DNA of 15,935 nt from the NCBI GenBank assembly GCA_036380275.1, contig DASVFB010000042.1:1-15935 (forward strand), written 5' to 3'. The notes under the pieces were generated by a model. The model was not told the origin of the DNA, did no database searches, and saw only the letters and a program-made list of their open reading frames with translations. Position numbers and translations under genes: made by a program. Below, piece after piece: positions 14,380 to 15,935 of the stretch. Numbering within the stretch: the stretch's first letter is position 1; the number at the start of each line of letters is the position of its first letter. This DNA is from DASVFB01 sp036380275. Lineage in GTDB: Bacteria > Actinomycetota > Thermoleophilia > Gaiellales > Gaiellaceae.

Positions 14380-15294
14380 TCAGCCCGCGAGCTCGGGCTC
14401 CGGCGGCGGCGGCGCGCGACGGCCGAGCGAGGAGATGACGAGCCCCGAGAGGATGCACGCCGCACCGGCGAGCTGCCACGTCGAGGGCGCCTCGTCGAGG
14501 ATCGCGGCGGCGAAGAGAACGGCGCAGACCGGCTGCAGCGTCAGCGAGACGGACGTGACGACCGCCGGCAGACGCGGCAGCGAGATCGTGATCAGCAGCC
14601 AGCCGAGCACCTGCGAACTAAGGGCGAGCAGAATCAGCCAACCCTGCGCCGACGGCGACGGCGTCAGGTCGAGGTCGCCGACGACGACTCCGATCAACGC
14701 GGATCCGAAAGCCGCCGCGAGCGTCGCGTCGAAGAGAGGCCCCGCAGGACCCAGGTAGCTGCGTCCGCCTTGACGCAGCGCAAGCAGGAAGCCCGTATAA
14801 GCGAGCCCCGTGAGCACGCCGTACGCGGCCCCGAGTGCCGGATTCTCGCCGTAAGCGCCTTGCTCGAGCACGCCTGAGATGAGGATCACTCCGAAGAGCA
14901 CGATCGGGATCGCGACGAGCGAGGCCGTTTGCGGCCGCTCGCGCCACAGCAGCCACGCGATCAGTCCGACGAGCACGACCTGGGTGTTGCCGAGGACGGT
15001 CGCGAGGCCGGCGCCGACCTGCTCGATCGCGTTGTGCCAGAGCACGAGGTCGGCGGCGAAGAACGCTCCGGCAAGCCACGCCAGCTGGCGCGCACGCAAC
15101 GGCCGGCGTCCCCAGCGTCGCTCCTCCCAGTGAGCGATCACCCACAGCGGAGGCAGCGCCCAGAAGCACCGGAAGAACGCTCCGGTCGACGGCGAGACGT
15201 GCGACAGGCGGAAGAGGATGCCCGAGAACGAGATCGCCACCGCGCCGACGAGAACGGTGAGCTCCGGCCGGCGCGCAAACGTAGACAGGCGCAT
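14380..15294 (-). CDS. EamA/DMT-family membrane transporter
   Basis: A 304-residue inner-membrane protein with two EamA repeats, about ten hydrophobic segments in all. The first repeat spans about residues 10-140 (with FFRCFWALPPLWVIA and LVLWHNAIEQVGAGLATVLGNTQ spelling the usual S/A-x4-G helix pair). The second spans about 155-290. Members export or import amino acids, metabolites or drugs; the substrate cannot be read from sequence. A Pro/Glu-rich tail ends the protein. Start ATG 15294 gives the first helix soon after a basic stretch. No Shine-Dalgarno is present; TAGAAC lies 6 nt upstream, and a strong hairpin lies 20 nt upstream. The gene is not part of the conserved clpC-radA core and looks like an insertion into it. 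Confidence 0.88.
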   Translation of the reverse strand: MRLSTFARRPELTVLVGAVAISFSGILFRLSHVSPSTGAFFRCFWALPPLWVIAHWEERRWGRRPLRARQLAWLAGAFFAADLVLWHNAIEQVGAGLATVLGNTQVVLVGLIAWLLWRERPQTASLVAIPIVLFGVILISGVLEQGAYGENPALGAAYGVLTGLAYTGFLLALRQGGRSYLGPAGPLFDATLAAAFGSALIGVVVGDLDLTPSPSAQGWLILLALSSQVLGWLLITISLPRLPAVVTSVSLTLQPVCAVLFAAAILDEAPSTWQLAGAACILSGLVISSLGRRAPPPPEPELAG

Positions 15295-15314
15295 CAGAGG
15301 GTTCTACAGAAAGC

Positions 15315-15340
15315 GAACGGCCCGCCGAAGCGGGCCGTTC
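15315..15340 (-). terminator. Strong 11-bp hairpin with UUCG loop just before eamA
   Basis: GAACGGCCCGC/GCGGGCCGTTC, perfect over 11 bp. On the minus strand the loop is C-UUCG-G, an extra-stable tetraloop, followed by GCTTTCT, a weak U-tract. This orientation fits a minus-strand terminator. It lies 20 nt before the eamA ATG and about 200 nt after clpC. It could end a read-through or small transcript, or act as an attenuator for eamA. The stretch 15341-15514 holds no recognisable gene. Confidence 0.5.
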
Positions 15341-15514
15341 AGGTCGAAGCGGGTTTCCCCGCACGCATCTCACACACGCTGATGAACCTTAGCGCTCGGG
15401 GGCGGAGGGCGCGGGACTCGAAGCTCACGGATTGTGCGGTACGTCAAGAGCGCGCGATCAAGCTACGACAGCGTGGCCGCAACAAACAAAGTGCAGAGAA
15501 GGTCGAAAGAGAAC

Positions 15515-15534
15515 GAGGCGCCTTTCGGCGCCTC
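15515..15534 (-). terminator. Intrinsic terminator of clpC
   Basis: GAGGCGCC-GAAA-GGCGCCTC on the minus strand, an 8-bp stem with GNRA loop starting 4 nt after the clpC stop, followed by GTTCTCTTT. Hairpin plus T-rich tail in the right place supports termination. Confidence 0.65.
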
Positions 15535-15538
15535 TTCG

Positions 15539-15935
15539 TCACTCTTCGACCGAAGTCTCTTCCTGTTGCTCCGCCGGCTCTTCCGGCGGGACGGTCACCT
15601 TCTCGGCCGTCAGGTCGGGCGGCAGGACGACGATGTCGACCTCCTGCTCGCCTTCCTCCACCTCGCCCTTGCGGCCGACGAGGATCGTCGAGCCGGGCTC
15701 CAGCGAGCGGCCGAGCACGAAGTCCGCCAAAGGATCCTCGATGTAGCGCTGGATCGCGCGGCGCAGCGGCCGGGCGCCCATCGCCGGGTCGTATCCCTTC
15801 TCGACGAGAAGATCCTTCGCCTCGTCCGTCAGCTCGATCGTCACCTCGTGCGTGCCCATCTGCTCGCGCAGGCGGCGCATCAGCAGCTCGATGATGATCT
15901 TGATCTCGTCCTTCGTCAGCTTGTGGAAGACGATG
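15539..15935 (-). CDS. clpC: ATP-dependent Clp protease ATP-binding subunit ClpC (C-terminal part, runs off the right edge)
   Basis: AAA+ unfoldase that feeds proteins to ClpP. The last 131 residues and one partial codon are present, covering the D2 small domain: FHKLTKDEIKIIIELL, then the sensor-2 region GYDPAMGARPLRRAI with its conserved GAR Arg, and YIEDPLADFVL. An acidic Glu-rich tail of about 35 residues closes the protein. These match ClpC rather than ClpB in the C-terminus and in context next to radA-disA. It ends with TGA at 15539, followed by a terminator hairpin. Confidence 0.9.
   Translation of the reverse strand, partial: IVFHKLTKDEIKIIIELLMRRLREQMGTHEVTIELTDEAKDLLVEKGYDPAMGARPLRRAIQRYIEDPLADFVLGRSLEPGSTILVGRKGEVEEGEQEVDIVVLPPDLTAEKVTVPPEEPAEQQEETSVEE

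Noticed and set aside
15408..15425. tRNA-like string GGGACTCGAA
   Set aside because: No cloverleaf can be folded around it; only a T-loop-like fragment is present.

Overview
The window reads as chromosomal DNA of a GC-rich actinobacterium, most likely of the class Thermoleophilia (Gaiellales or Solirubrobacterales-like). This is inferred from base composition, the many GTG/TTG starts, a CarD-type RNA polymerase regulator, DisA and RadA side by side, and a compact MutY. The taxon rests on gene content only; no search was run.

Most genes lie on the minus strand and keep the order of a conserved bacterial housekeeping neighbourhood. Read in the direction of transcription (right to left) it is clpC, eamA, radA, disA, carD, ispD, HAD phosphatase, ispF, then a plus-strand-rich block, then gltX, cysS, rlmB, NYN (YacP/Rae1-like), sigH and tRNA-Thr. 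This resembles the Bacillus clpC-radA-disA-ispD-ispF-gltX-cysS-rlmB-yacP-sigH order and the mycobacterial radA-disA / carD-ispD-ispF-cysS-rlmB order. At the left end, where rpmG/secE/nusG often follow, there is instead what looks like an internally deleted class III aminotransferase and the start of a PotA-like ABC ATPase, suggesting a synteny break.

The block at 4817-9213 holds a two-domain SAM methyltransferase (+), a LysM/peptidoglycan-binding lytic transglycosylase (-), and a translationally coupled plus-strand cluster: mutY, an 81-residue small protein, and an AhpD-like protein.

Two observations stand out. First, the AhpD-like gene has an in-frame TGA exactly where the second cysteine of the family's CxxC centre should be (giving C-P-F-U-T-N-A-H). 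The frame stays open for another 115 codons to a family-sized end, and a 7-bp hairpin with a GGUC loop starts 10 nt after the TGA. I annotate it as a selenoprotein. Second, a roughly 165-bp element occurs twice in inverted orientation (5008-5172 + and 10909-11073 -), each copy ending just before a start codon. The copies differ mainly in their long terminal arms, and there all five 5'-arm differences are matched by compensatory 3'-arm changes. This indicates a conserved RNA (or hairpin) structure that I cannot assign to a known class.

Smaller points: a shortened glutamyl-tRNA synthetase without the usual insertion domain, paired palindromes between disA and carD, a promoter with nested inverted repeats ahead of sigH, and TAGNNN hexamers 6-8 nt before several start codons that suggest leaderless transcripts.
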